Shown piece after piece: positions 37,878 to 46,826 of a DNA stretch of 64,000 nt. Numbering within the stretch: the stretch's first letter is position 1; every line of letters starts with the position of its first letter. A model generated the notes under the pieces. That model saw nothing but the letters and a program-made list of their open reading frames with translations. It did no database searches and had not been told where the DNA came from. The DNA is from Shewanella waksmanii ATCC BAA-643 (lineage in GTDB: Bacteria > Pseudomonadota > Gammaproteobacteria > Enterobacterales > Shewanellaceae). The translations under genes were made by a program, and so were the position numbers. The stretch covers positions 89,946 to 153,945 of the forward strand of contig NZ_JAEH01000007.1 in NCBI RefSeq assembly GCF_000518805.1. Reading direction: 5' to 3'.

Positions 37878-38798
37878 ATGCCAATGTATGTAGTGGGACA
37901 TAAGATCCCTGATTCTGATTCTATTTGTGGTGCAATAGCATTAGCTTACTTAAAAAATCAAATTGGTGAGAGTGCTGTCGCTACGCGCCTTGGTGATGTT
38001 TCACCTGAAACTGCGTTTATTCTAGATCGTTTTGGATTTGATGCCCCTGATTTTAAAGAAAGTTATGCTGGTGAGCAGGTCTATATTGTTGATCACTCTG
38101 AGCTTACTCAAGCACCAGACGATATTGAGCAAGCGACCATCGTTGGTATTGTAGACCACCATAAACTTGGTGATCTAACCACCTCTACGCCACTAGAATG
38201 CTGGATACGTCCTGTAGGTTGCAGCAATACTGTGATTAAAATGATGTACGATTTTTACAATGTAGAAATCCCTAAAGACATCGCGGGTATCATGTTGTGC
38301 GCTATCTTAAGTGACACAGTTATCTTTAAATCACCAACTTGTACTACCGCAGACATTCGTTGTGTTGAAGTACTCGCTGAAATCGCTGGTATCGAAGACT
38401 ATAAAGCGCTCGGCATGGAAATGTTCAAAGTTAAATCTGCAGTAGAAGGTACGCCGGCTCGTGATCTGGTGATGCGTGATTTTAAAGATTTTAATATGAA
38501 CGGTAATCTAGTCGGTATCGGCCAGCTTGAAGTGATTGATTTATCAGTTTTCGATGCTATCAAAGCTGATTTGGTTGCTGATATTGCTAAACTGAAACAA
38601 GAAGGCAATCGTCACACTGTGATGCTATTGCTTACTGATATTATGAAAGAAGGATCAGAAGTCTTAATTATTTCAGATGATGCAAACCTTACCGAACGCG
38701 CTTACGACAAAGCATCTACCGATGGCAAAGTGTGGCTAGATGGCGTATTAAGCCGTAAAAAACAGGTCGTGCCTCCTTTACAAGCGGCTTTTGCTTAG
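37878..38798 (+). CDS. ppaC: Manganese-dependent inorganic pyrophosphatase
   Basis: Family II (DHH) pyrophosphatase hydrolysing diphosphate. VVGHKIPDSDSICGAIALAY holds the first metal His and Asp residues; VDHSEL is the DHS motif; GIVDHHKLGDL is the DHH motif; and SRKKQVVPPL near the end is the substrate-binding Arg-Lys-Lys block. 306 residues from the ATG at 37878. The frame also allows a TTG six bases earlier, but AAAGAGA at 37863-37869 fits the ATG. This family is Mn- or Co-activated, unlike the Mg-enzyme Ppa. Confidence 0.96.
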   Translation: MPMYVVGHKIPDSDSICGAIALAYLKNQIGESAVATRLGDVSPETAFILDRFGFDAPDFKESYAGEQVYIVDHSELTQAPDDIEQATIVGIVDHHKLGDLTTSTPLECWIRPVGCSNTVIKMMYDFYNVEIPKDIAGIMLCAILSDTVIFKSPTCTTADIRCVEVLAEIAGIEDYKALGMEMFKVKSAVEGTPARDLVMRDFKDFNMNGNLVGIGQLEVIDLSVFDAIKADLVADIAKLKQEGNRHTVMLLLTDIMKEGSEVLIISDDANLTERAYDKASTDGKVWLDGVLSRKKQVVPPLQAAFA

Positions 38799-38826
38799 CC
38801 ACTCAGGCTAACTCGCAGTATAAAAC

Positions 38827-38849
38827 AGGCCGCTTTAAGCGGCCTTTTT
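38827..38849. terminator. Terminator between ppaC and the Lon-like gene
   Basis: AGGCCGC, 5-base loop, GCGGCCTTTTT; the minus-strand side has fewer Ts, so it mainly serves ppaC. Confidence 0.85.
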
Positions 38850-38850
38850 A

Positions 38851-41247
38851 TTATGACTTTTTAGCTAATTGTTGCTGTTGATGTAGCCGCAACTTATTTA
38901 GTCGCACTTCTGCTTTGGCAAATAAAGTATCGGCAGGGTAGTCTTCAAACTCAAAATCACGTTCGCCAACGTCATGGTCTGTTAGCAGCGAAAGTGCCTC
39001 ATTTACGTGCTCTACAGCCCATATGGTAAATTGGCCTTTGGCCACCGCGTCCACTATATCTTGCCTCAACATCAGATTCTGCACGTTAGAAGCAGGGATG
39101 ATCACGCCTTGGCTCGCTTGGCGGCCTTGAATTTGGCAGACATCGAAGAAACCTTCTATCTTTTCATTGACGCCACCAATCGGCTGCGCGGCGCCAAATT
39201 GATTCATAGAGCCGGTAATTGCGATATCTTGCCTTAGTGGGATTTTTGAAAACGCTGACAAAATTGCACACAGTTCCGCCATAGAGGCGCTATCACCATC
39301 AACACCACCATAATTTTGCTCAAATGTAATATGAGTTGAGAGCGGTATATTATCCGTTTGGCCAAATATGGTTGCTAAATAAGCGCTCAAAATCATCACC
39401 CCTTTAGAGTGCAAACTACCAGCTAATTCTACTTTTCGCTCAATATCAAATACAGTGCCATCACCATAGGCAGTCGTTGCGGTGATTCGACTTGGCGCGC
39501 CAAACTGATGATCTGAAGTAGCAATAACAGACAATGCATTTATTTGGCCAACAACCTTACCTTGGGTATTAAGTAAGGTTGTGCCGTTAATAAAGCTCTG
39601 CATCACATTGTCTTTAAGGCGGCAGACTCGATGTTCATGATTTGCAAGCGCTTGATTGACATGACTTGCACGAATTAAATTGGCTTTAGCAGCCCTTGCA
39701 ACATAGTTTGACTCGCGCAGTAAATTAGCAATGTCTGCACTGTGTAACGACAACTTGTTTTGATCATCAGCTTGGCGAGAACTGAACTCGATAATACGTT
39801 TGATTGCACCACGATCGCAGTGAAGCATCTTATTGCCATGCACTATGCTAGAGATAAACTGAGCATAATGAGCTTCTGACTGTTTAGTTCGCGGCATGAC
39901 ATCTTCAAAATCTGCAGTGACTCTAAATAACTCTTTAAATTCAGAATCATAATGCTGTAGTAGTTGATAAGTCTGATAATCACCAAACAGAATGATTTTG
40001 ACATTAAGCGGGATAGGCTCAGGGTCGAGTGAAATTGTGCCAGATAACGTCACCTCGCGTTCTAGCGAGCTCAAGCTTAACTTTCTTGACCGTAATGCCC
40101 GTTTTAATCCATCCCATACATAGGGCTGCTCTAGTACTTTAATGGCATCAATCATTAACACGCCACCATTGGCTTTGTGTAAGCTGCCACTGCGTATTAG
40201 CGAAAAGTCGGAAAAGATGGTGCCTTTATAAGTGGCATTTTCGATGTAGCCAAAAATATTATGGTAGTTAGGGCTCTCTTCTACCACAATTGGAATTGTT
40301 TCTTGCTGACTCACTAGCACGTTAATTTGATAACGTCGTGGCATCTTCTTTTCTAACGAAGCATAGGAGAGGGCGATCTGCTCATCATTTTGCTCCAAAA
40401 AGATATCTAGGTTGTCGAGAATATCTTTGTGCATCGCACTGAGATGGCGAGTGACACTTTTTATTTCGGCATATTGCTGTTTTAACGGTTCGATTAAATG
40501 ACTAAGTACTTCTTGTGCGACTTCTTCATCATGTTTCTGCTGTTTCTCAGAATACTCTTCTTCCCAAGTAGTAAACTTACGCACCACTTCTCTGAGCTTA
40601 GATTCCAACTCACTGATACTGTTTTCTAATGTTGCTTGCTCTTGTTCAGGTAGATTGAGAAAAGAGTCTTCTGTATGCGGCTCTTCGCCATTCATTGCGA
40701 CAAGCTCGTAACTTCCTTGCGCAGAGATAGATAGGCTAACGCTATTGGCAGCGCCTTCTGCAGTAATTTGTCCTAGTGCTTCTTCTTGGCGTTGTGCCAA
40801 TGTAGTTTTTAGTTTTTCAGCCCTGGTGTAATACATCTCGTTATCAAAAGCTAACGGTAACGCCTTACTTAGCCGTTGCATTAATTTTTCAATGCTTTTC
40901 TTAAATGCTAAACCGCTACCCAAGGGCAGCTTCAACACTTTGGGCGTTCTCGCTTCCTCGAAATTAACCACATAGCACCAATCGTAACGCTTGGTGCCAT
41001 TTGGCTGATAGCGATTTAGATAGCGCATCACCATAGTTCGTTTGCCTAAACCATTGCGGCCAATCGCATAAATATTATAGCCCTTGTCTTTCATCGACAT
41101 GGCGAACTCTACGGCTTGCTGCGCGCGTTCTTGACCGACGATTTCATCAAGCGGTGTTAAATGTTTAGTGGTTTTACAATTAGCGTCCAGTCCGGATAGA
41201 TCAGACTCTCGGTAAATCTTGTCACGAGTAAGGGAAGTTATAGGCAT
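38851..41247 (-). CDS. Lon-related ATP-dependent protease (LonB/YcbZ-like, long form)
   Basis: 798 residues. The N-terminal AAA part has a Walker A variant, GRNGLGKRTMVMRYL (about residues 63-77). A long acidic coiled-coil region runs through about 140-290. Walker B-like GGVLMIDAIKV follows, then the C-terminal Lon proteolytic domain with the catalytic dyad Ser in VDGDSASMAE and Lys in GGVNEKIEGFF. E. coli YcbZ has a similar arrangement but is shorter and has a degenerate ATPase part. Cytoplasmic; likely quality control. It converges with ppaC. Confidence 0.9.
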   Translation of the reverse strand: MPITSLTRDKIYRESDLSGLDANCKTTKHLTPLDEIVGQERAQQAVEFAMSMKDKGYNIYAIGRNGLGKRTMVMRYLNRYQPNGTKRYDWCYVVNFEEARTPKVLKLPLGSGLAFKKSIEKLMQRLSKALPLAFDNEMYYTRAEKLKTTLAQRQEEALGQITAEGAANSVSLSISAQGSYELVAMNGEEPHTEDSFLNLPEQEQATLENSISELESKLREVVRKFTTWEEEYSEKQQKHDEEVAQEVLSHLIEPLKQQYAEIKSVTRHLSAMHKDILDNLDIFLEQNDEQIALSYASLEKKMPRRYQINVLVSQQETIPIVVEESPNYHNIFGYIENATYKGTIFSDFSLIRSGSLHKANGGVLMIDAIKVLEQPYVWDGLKRALRSRKLSLSSLEREVTLSGTISLDPEPIPLNVKIILFGDYQTYQLLQHYDSEFKELFRVTADFEDVMPRTKQSEAHYAQFISSIVHGNKMLHCDRGAIKRIIEFSSRQADDQNKLSLHSADIANLLRESNYVARAAKANLIRASHVNQALANHEHRVCRLKDNVMQSFINGTTLLNTQGKVVGQINALSVIATSDHQFGAPSRITATTAYGDGTVFDIERKVELAGSLHSKGVMILSAYLATIFGQTDNIPLSTHITFEQNYGGVDGDSASMAELCAILSAFSKIPLRQDIAITGSMNQFGAAQPIGGVNEKIEGFFDVCQIQGRQASQGVIIPASNVQNLMLRQDIVDAVAKGQFTIWAVEHVNEALSLLTDHDVGERDFEFEDYPADTLFAKAEVRLNKLRLHQQQQLAKKS

Positions 41248-41530
41248 AGGGCAAATCCTCGTATGACAGAAGTTAAAACCAGTGTATGCATGAGTTTTAA
41301 ATATTTCAGTAGTTTATTTAAGCAATAGTGCAAAACCAGTGATTTAACTGACTAACTGCTTAAAAAGCCGTCACTTCATGGCGCTATCGCCAACATGAAT
41401 TTCTTTCAATATGAATATTGTATGCAATTTGTTAATTTTTTGAAGGTTTAATGTCACAAAAAGCTTAGCGACGTGATTTGTGAACTCTACTCAATAGCTA
41501 AAAAACAAAAAGAGCCCTTCAGGAGCTGAT

Positions 41531-43792
41531 ATGCAAAACCGGAAATTTTTATACATGCGCATGAAACCAATCAGTATTAGCATTGCATTAGCGCTTTCAT
41601 TAGCAGCTTGTAGCAGTGACGATGATGATAATCAAACAGAACCAGTTGTTGAGCCTACACCACCCCCTGTGGTAGAAGAAATTCCAGGTGAAACATTGAC
41701 GCTTGATGTCGTACACCAACATATTGATACTGCTGAACCTGTCTCTTTTTACATTGACGTGACCGAGGCCGCACCAGCATTAGTCGTGAGTTTATTTAGT
41801 GGTGAAGCAAATAAAAACCTTGGCGATCCTGATGTTTACGTTCGCTATGAGGGCATCGCAACCAGTGGCGAAACCGGAGAGTTTGATTGTGTTTCTTATA
41901 ACGGAACTAATTATAACGAAACCTGCATAATCGATGATGCCGAGCCAGGACGCTACCATATTTTGGTAGATGCCTATGCTGAAGCTGCAACGGTAGATGC
42001 TTCAATTGTTGCCACCACTAGTTTGTTTAGTCAAAGTGTAATGTGTGACGTTCCGGTTCAAATACGCGCACAATCAATGACCATAGAGCAAGTTCAAAGC
42101 GCTTGTGATGTGCTTGCAGATACTAAGGTGCGCTTTGACAATGCCTTTGAAGCTATCAGTCCTGCTTTTGACCTACCCGTAGAAAACGATCTAAACGAAG
42201 TCACTAATCTCAATATATTCAGTAGCCTATCTAACCATGCTGCTTGGGCAGAGCATCTGTTTGATACCGGTAATACCAGTGGGATTTATTTTGAAATCTC
42301 ACCAACAGACTGGTGGCATGACTCTACCATTCTCACTTTTAATGCCCTTGAGTGGAGTGGTGGAAGAGATGTAATTCGCTCATTAGACCATGAATACTTG
42401 CATGCCTTAGATGGTCGTTATAATAAAGAAGGCGGCTATAAAGAAAACCTTAGTTGGTGGTCTGAAGGTTTAGCAGAGTACCTAGGTACCTTCTACCAGC
42501 GCAGTTATCAAGCCTTAGTGACAGCAAGCGAAGATTCGCCTTATACATTGGCTCAAATTTTTAATGGTGAAAGTAATGCCTATTCGTGGGGCGAGTTAGC
42601 GGTAGGTTTTTTGATAGAGCAACGCCCAGAACTTGTCACTAACATGCTAACTGAAATGCGAGCGGGTAACTGGGATGCATTTGATCTGCTACTAGCCGAT
42701 ATAGCCAGCAATGAGCAAGCTAGCTTTGAAACGTGGTACACGCAGACTTTACCGCAACAATTTGCGGCTAGTGCTACAACACTGGAAGTGGATAGCTATC
42801 AACAAATCAATGGCAGAGGAGGTTGGTTATACTCTGTATCTGTGCCCGAAAACTCACCTGCAGTCACCTTTGCCACCCAAGGTGGTTCAGGCAATGTAGA
42901 TTTATGGGTCAATCAAGGTAGTCCAATCCACCCATACGGTGGTACTGAGGTCACTTGTAGTTCGATTTCAGATAGCAACAGCGAGAGCTGTACCATCGAC
43001 AGCCCCGTGGCCGGTGATTACTACGTGACAATTGGCTCAGATTTTGTTGGCGCAGATATCATTGATTTGTATGTAAGTGCATGTATCGGTGAGGATTGTA
43101 GTGTTGATCTGCCGGAACCTATGGCCTTAACCATGATAACTGAACCCTATTTACCTCACTGGCCAAATAAGGGTGAATTAGGTACCTGTAGTTTAGCTGA
43201 AACATACCGTACATCTTATGATATTGCTGATGCTGTATCGGTTACCAACACAACTGACACTCCTGTTAAGGTTTATTGGTTGAGTACATCACAAGGTAAT
43301 AGAGCAGGCGGGTCATACATGACCTTAGAGCAGGGCGATAGTTTTACTCCCGATAACTGGCGTGTTGGAGAGCGCATCATGCTAACCGACATTGTTGATA
43401 ATTGTCTTGCAGTGGCTATTTTAAATGACGAAACCAATACATTTGATATTGAAGCTAAACATGTTGAAAATGCCGCTACTGAAGTGGTGTTACCGGAAGC
43501 GACAGCTGAAATGGGTAGCTGTGATTTGGTTCAGCCATACACCCGTGAAAGCGGTAATGCGCCAGAATTTATCGTAGCTAATGCTTCTACCAATAGTTAC
43601 AACCTTTACTGGATTAGTGATTCAACCGGCGAGCCATACTTAGATAACGTATACGCCACACTAGAGCAGAATGAAATGTACACCGCAGACTTCTGGGCTA
43701 TTGGCGACCGAATGATGGTAGCTGATAGCAATAATGAGTGCGTTGGCGTGCTGGATCTTAATGATACCAGTAACATTTTTGTCTTAGACTAA
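41531..43792 (+). CDS. M9 collagenase-like lipoprotein metallopeptidase with PPC and tandem C-terminal VHL-beta-like repeats
   Basis: 753 residues. A lipoprotein signal ends LSLAAC with Cys27, so it is probably outer-membrane bound. A PPC-like domain spans about 53-165. The M9 gluzincin core has HEYLH at 287-291 followed by the family block ALDGRYNKEGG and WWSEGLAEYLG (third ligand Glu312 or Glu316). A second PPC domain lies at about 415-515. Two homologous modules of about 90 residues follow (549-640, 660-753), each with Cys, VYW/LYW, YxTLEQ and WxxG-R-M-V elements; by eye they resemble VHL-beta-type sandwiches. AGGAG upstream fixes the ATG. Collagen or gelatin is the expected substrate from the family; not proven here. 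Confidence 0.87.
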   Translation: MQNRKFLYMRMKPISISIALALSLAACSSDDDDNQTEPVVEPTPPPVVEEIPGETLTLDVVHQHIDTAEPVSFYIDVTEAAPALVVSLFSGEANKNLGDPDVYVRYEGIATSGETGEFDCVSYNGTNYNETCIIDDAEPGRYHILVDAYAEAATVDASIVATTSLFSQSVMCDVPVQIRAQSMTIEQVQSACDVLADTKVRFDNAFEAISPAFDLPVENDLNEVTNLNIFSSLSNHAAWAEHLFDTGNTSGIYFEISPTDWWHDSTILTFNALEWSGGRDVIRSLDHEYLHALDGRYNKEGGYKENLSWWSEGLAEYLGTFYQRSYQALVTASEDSPYTLAQIFNGESNAYSWGELAVGFLIEQRPELVTNMLTEMRAGNWDAFDLLLADIASNEQASFETWYTQTLPQQFAASATTLEVDSYQQINGRGGWLYSVSVPENSPAVTFATQGGSGNVDLWVNQGSPIHPYGGTEVTCSSISDSNSESCTIDSPVAGDYYVTIGSDFVGADIIDLYVSACIGEDCSVDLPEPMALTMITEPYLPHWPNKGELGTCSLAETYRTSYDIADAVSVTNTTDTPVKVYWLSTSQGNRAGGSYMTLEQGDSFTPDNWRVGERIMLTDIVDNCLAVAILNDETNTFDIEAKHVENAATEVVLPEATAEMGSCDLVQPYTRESGNAPEFIVANASTNSYNLYWISDSTGEPYLDNVYATLEQNEMYTADFWAIGDRMMVADSNNECVGVLDLNDTSNIFVLD

Positions 43793-43811
43793 AAATTTAA
43801 ATCTGTTGTGC

Positions 43812-43844
43812 AAACCCCATGCAGGTAACTGCATGGGGTTTTTT
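43812..43844 (+). terminator. Collagenase gene terminator
   Basis: AAACCCCATGCAG, GTAA loop, CTGCATGGGGTTTTTT; perfect 13-bp stem. Confidence 0.95.
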
Positions 43845-43924
43845 ATTGTTTATAAACATTGTTCATAAAATTAGTAAAGCACTGATACTAGGATCAAATA
43901 GTCGGTACAAGGCACATCTAGTAG

Positions 43925-43978
43925 GCCCTTAATTAAAGGCTATTAAATGCGACGATGATTAATAGCAATGAACATTGC
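43925..43978. repeat. Cluster of three small inverted repeats
   Basis: GCC-C-TTAATTAA-A-GGC at 43925-43940 (one mismatch), GCTATTAA-N12-TTAATAGC at 43939-43966 and GCAATG-AA-CATTGC at 43965-43978 overlap end to end. Confidence 0.5.
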
Positions 43979-44684
43979 AGTATCAACAAGGTCTTAAAGG
44001 GCTAAATAGAACACAGATTTAGCTAGGTGATTATAAACAAGCAATAAGCCAAAGAAACCAACGTTAACGCTAAGATATAGAAAGAGTCACACCATGGATT
44101 AAATGCTGCTTTCAAACTTTGTATCAGTGACAAGGTTTTATACAGCAAAACAAGAGCGGCAACGAAACCAGGAGGCATATAGGTATAATGGCTTTTCTTT
44201 GATAGTTACTCACAAACCCTATTTAACATAATATACATTGTGCGCATATGTGGGTATTATTGTTATAGAAGCTTAGTGACTAATCATGTGACACTAAACT
44301 AGGCTTGGTCTTCCTATAAATAAGCAATGCGCTACTGCCCATCATGCTGCTTAGTTGGTGCTTAGCAATATACATCGCTTCGCTTAACTAAAACTTGCAC
44401 ACCATGTCTTGCTAACACTCAGTCACGCTGACAAGCAAAACCAAAATGGTTTGTTAAGTCAAACATTACAGAATTAAGCAGTAACGAACCTAGCGGTACC
44501 AATGTTAGTTTTTGGCTGAGTATTTAAGTCGCTCCATTTATTCGCTGGACTAGTTATTTACCTTTGCTATTTACCTTTGTGGCAACAGCGAGTTTAATCG
44601 GCAACTAAAGCATCCACCATAACTAACACCTGGTAGCTATTCATTCCGTATAGCTAGTTTAATTGAATACTGCTGTTTTTATAG

Positions 44685-44749
44685 GCGTCGCTACGTGCAC
44701 GAAATTATTTCTTACTAGGCTTAGTACTGCAGATTTTACGTAGCGACGC
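44685..44749. repeat. Long-spacer inverted repeat with 12-bp arms
   Basis: GCGTCGCTACGT and ACGTAGCGACGC are perfect complements separated by 41 bases; the spacer contains a smaller TACTA-GGCT-TAGTA hairpin. Chance occurrence of such arms within 60 bases is well below one in a stretch this long. Confidence 0.7.
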
Positions 44750-45103
44750 GTGAATTTTGCCAAGCTCTAACGAAATCAGCCCAAAAATGCTAAAAGATAA
44801 CCAGTAACATTTTTATGCCAAGGCTAATTTGTTAAACACGTCATATACAAAAACCAGTCATTGAGTAGCCAACATGCAGTTACCGCTAAACTCATTACTC
44901 ATTTTTAGTAAGCTAAGCGATAAGTTTGCACACCATTTTTGCAGGGATTGGTTGCTAACTTCAGCGCACAAGTGACTTTGCTGCGAAAGTGTTTACCATT
45001 TTCTACACCGTATAAAGTGCTAAACAGTGTTGTGCCAACTCACTTAATAATAGCTACAGCAATAATTAAGACTAACGGCCGTTTACTAGAAAATACAGTT
45101 GGT

Positions 45104-45133
45104 CAATCACAGTAGCTTTAACCACTGTGATTG
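45104..45133. repeat. Inverted repeat with 10-bp arms
   Basis: CAATCACAGT-N10-ACTGTGATTG, extended outward by GGT/ACC after a small bulge. Confidence 0.6.
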
Positions 45134-45219
45134 TTAACCTCGTAAATCTATAACAGCTCAGTTACTTGACCGTTCTGTGCCATTTATAAGCAATAAATGA
45201 CGGTATTTGTTTTAGTAAC

Positions 45220-45251
45220 TTAATGCCGATAATGATACTTATCGGCATTAA
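45220..45251. repeat. Perfect 13-bp-arm hairpin
   Basis: TTAATGCCGATAA, TGATAC loop, TTATCGGCATTAA. No T-run follows on either strand, so it is not a classical terminator. Confidence 0.7.
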
Positions 45252-45416
45252 CTCATACAATTTACATAAGATATGCCCGGTCATATATATTGTGTGACTT
45301 GTCACCAAAAATACACCTAAATGTCTCTAAGTGGCAATAATCAAAATCTAGACTAAAGCCTGAAACTTCGGAACCAGCCTTTGCCAAATTGATGTTCTAG
45401 CTAGCGCATTATAGCT

Positions 45417-45446
45417 AACACACATACTTGTTATGTGTGTTTTTTT
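45417..45446 (+). terminator. Plus-strand intrinsic terminator at the end of the non-coding stretch
   Basis: AACACACATA, 5-base loop, TATGTGTGTT, then a T-run to 45446 on the plus strand. On the minus strand the stem is preceded, not followed, by the homopolymer's partner, so it would not terminate the recombinase gene by the standard rule. Confidence 0.72.
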
Positions 45447-46731
45447 ATTCAATTCCTGCTAGCACATCCAATGGTTTATTTGCCGCGCTAGCATCTCTTT
45501 CGCTACCTAGAGTATGTAAATACAGGCTTGTAGTATCGATGCTCTCATGCCCCGCATCGGCTTGCACATGGGATAATGGACGCTGATTAATATTAATATC
45601 GTGCGTAATTCCAGTATGTCGAATACTGTGTGCAGACATCTTCCTCATAAAAACAGCATCATCATACAAGTCGTCGCTTTCGATACTTTTAGCTGCATTT
45701 TCGATGATAAATTCGATAATGTCGCGTATCTGGCGTATGCCTAAATTTGCATTAATTGTTCCTGCTTCCCTGCCCCGTCCTGCCGGACGATGGCGAACGA
45801 ATAAAGGCGTTTCATCAGTAGGACTTGGATAAGGAACCAAGCCAAGATAGCGACGATAATCTTGTAGCGCCTGCAAGAGCGCTTTGGAAACTGAAATGTA
45901 CCTCGACTTTTGGCCTTTGCTCTTTGGCAAGTAAAATTGCCAGATATTTGAATGTTTATTCAGTTTAAACTGACCCATTATTGGGCTATACCCTGCTCTG
46001 GCGCTTACATCTGATACTCGCAAATAACAACTATAAACCAGTTTAATCAAAAACAAGCTTCGCTGATGAGCCTCTGGTTCCTGAAGAGCAAGTTTCTCTG
46101 CAGTAGCGATAATGTAAGACCACTGCAGCTCAGTAAATGCCATTTGATTACTATCATCATTACTAATGCTATGGCGAGCCTTGCTAGCGAATCTAGAATG
46201 ATTCAACCATGCCTGTGCTGGGTTACGTTCGGTTACCTCTTCGCTTATTAGATAGTTGTAAAAGGACGATAAGATGGCAACTTTGGTTTTTAGCGCGTTG
46301 TCACTAAGTTGATAAGGCAGTGCGATACCATCATGCTTTTTGCCAATAAAAGGCTTCCATTTTGGGTTTGGGATCTGACTGGAGACATCGAACTTTATGA
46401 ATTGTGCCACATTGAAGTAGCCGACCAGTTCAATCGGAGGATTAAGGCAATAATCGATATATTGTGATATTTGCTGTCGTTTAAGTGCGGCAGGACTCAA
46501 TTTAGCGACACTAAAACACCAATTTAGAAATGTCGTTAATTCACTGCGATAGCTTTTAAAGCTATTCTCATTGTCTTTCTGACAATAAAGTAATTCGCAA
46601 CTACATTGATAGATCAGCCCCGCATCTTCTACTTGATTCAGGGAAATATGAGTGATGTGATCATTAACGGTCTGATTACCCGTTAAAATGGTTGCCGCGT
46701 TCTCGAATAACGGCATAGCAAACGGTGTCAT
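45445..46731 (-). CDS. Tyrosine recombinase/phage-type integrase, orphan
   Basis: 428 residues. The C-terminal catalytic set is complete: Arg238 (CYLRVSD), a Lys in PKSKGQK near 270-275, His368 and Arg371 (HSIRHT), His395 (AGHES) and nucleophile Tyr404 (SLYLHT). The N-terminal half has a SAM-like core-binding domain (SYRSELTTFLNWC, around 60-165). An unusually long stretch (about 325-365) separates the Lys region from HxxR. It is not IntI- or XerC-like in detail. No excisionase, phage, transposon or integron genes lie nearby; its neighbours are a Cys-rich small gene upstream and the hairpin-rich stretch downstream. Its DNA target is unknown. Confidence 0.88.
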   Translation of the reverse strand: MTPFAMPLFENAATILTGNQTVNDHITHISLNQVEDAGLIYQCSCELLYCQKDNENSFKSYRSELTTFLNWCFSVAKLSPAALKRQQISQYIDYCLNPPIELVGYFNVAQFIKFDVSSQIPNPKWKPFIGKKHDGIALPYQLSDNALKTKVAILSSFYNYLISEEVTERNPAQAWLNHSRFASKARHSISNDDSNQMAFTELQWSYIIATAEKLALQEPEAHQRSLFLIKLVYSCYLRVSDVSARAGYSPIMGQFKLNKHSNIWQFYLPKSKGQKSRYISVSKALLQALQDYRRYLGLVPYPSPTDETPLFVRHRPAGRGREAGTINANLGIRQIRDIIEFIIENAAKSIESDDLYDDAVFMRKMSAHSIRHTGITHDININQRPLSHVQADAGHESIDTTSLYLHTLGSERDASAANKPLDVLAGIE

Positions 46732-46826
46732 AAGTATGTTCAGTCGCTAAATTCGTTCGCTTAGCATGCAATAAAATAAGCCGTTAATAAATGGGCTAGA
46801 CCAAAATAAGCTGTATATATATCCAG

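Larger units (their letters stand above)
43845..45416. other. About 1.6-kb stretch without recognisable genes, rich in inverted repeats
   Basis: No frame of 60 or more codons on either strand and no known RNA gene recognised. The stretch is AT-rich relative to its neighbours and holds several long perfect inverted repeats (listed separately), plus TATTTACCTTTG twice in tandem with a 13-base period at 44555-44579. A TATAAT stands at 44184-44189 without a good -35. The left edge is the collagenase terminator; the right edge is a plus-strand terminator abutting the end of a tyrosine recombinase gene. It could be the template of a long RNA, a recombination substrate, or decayed accessory DNA. Confidence 0.6.

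Noticed and set aside
44555..44579. Tandem TATTTACCTTTG repeat as a CRISPR or iteron
   Set aside because: Only two units with one base between; no array, no spacers, no cas or rep genes.
44298..44725. Direct repeat ACTAGGCTTGGT / ACTAGGCTTAGT as possible recombination core
   Set aside because: A 12-base repeat with one mismatch is expected by chance a few times in a 1.6-kb stretch.
45166..45194. TTGACC as the -35 of a promoter in the gene-free stretch
   Set aside because: No acceptable -10 at 16-18 bases spacing.
43845..45416. Integron attC array
   Set aside because: No repeated 7-base core sites (RYYYAAC/GTTRRRY) in array order, and the recombinase lacks IntI features.
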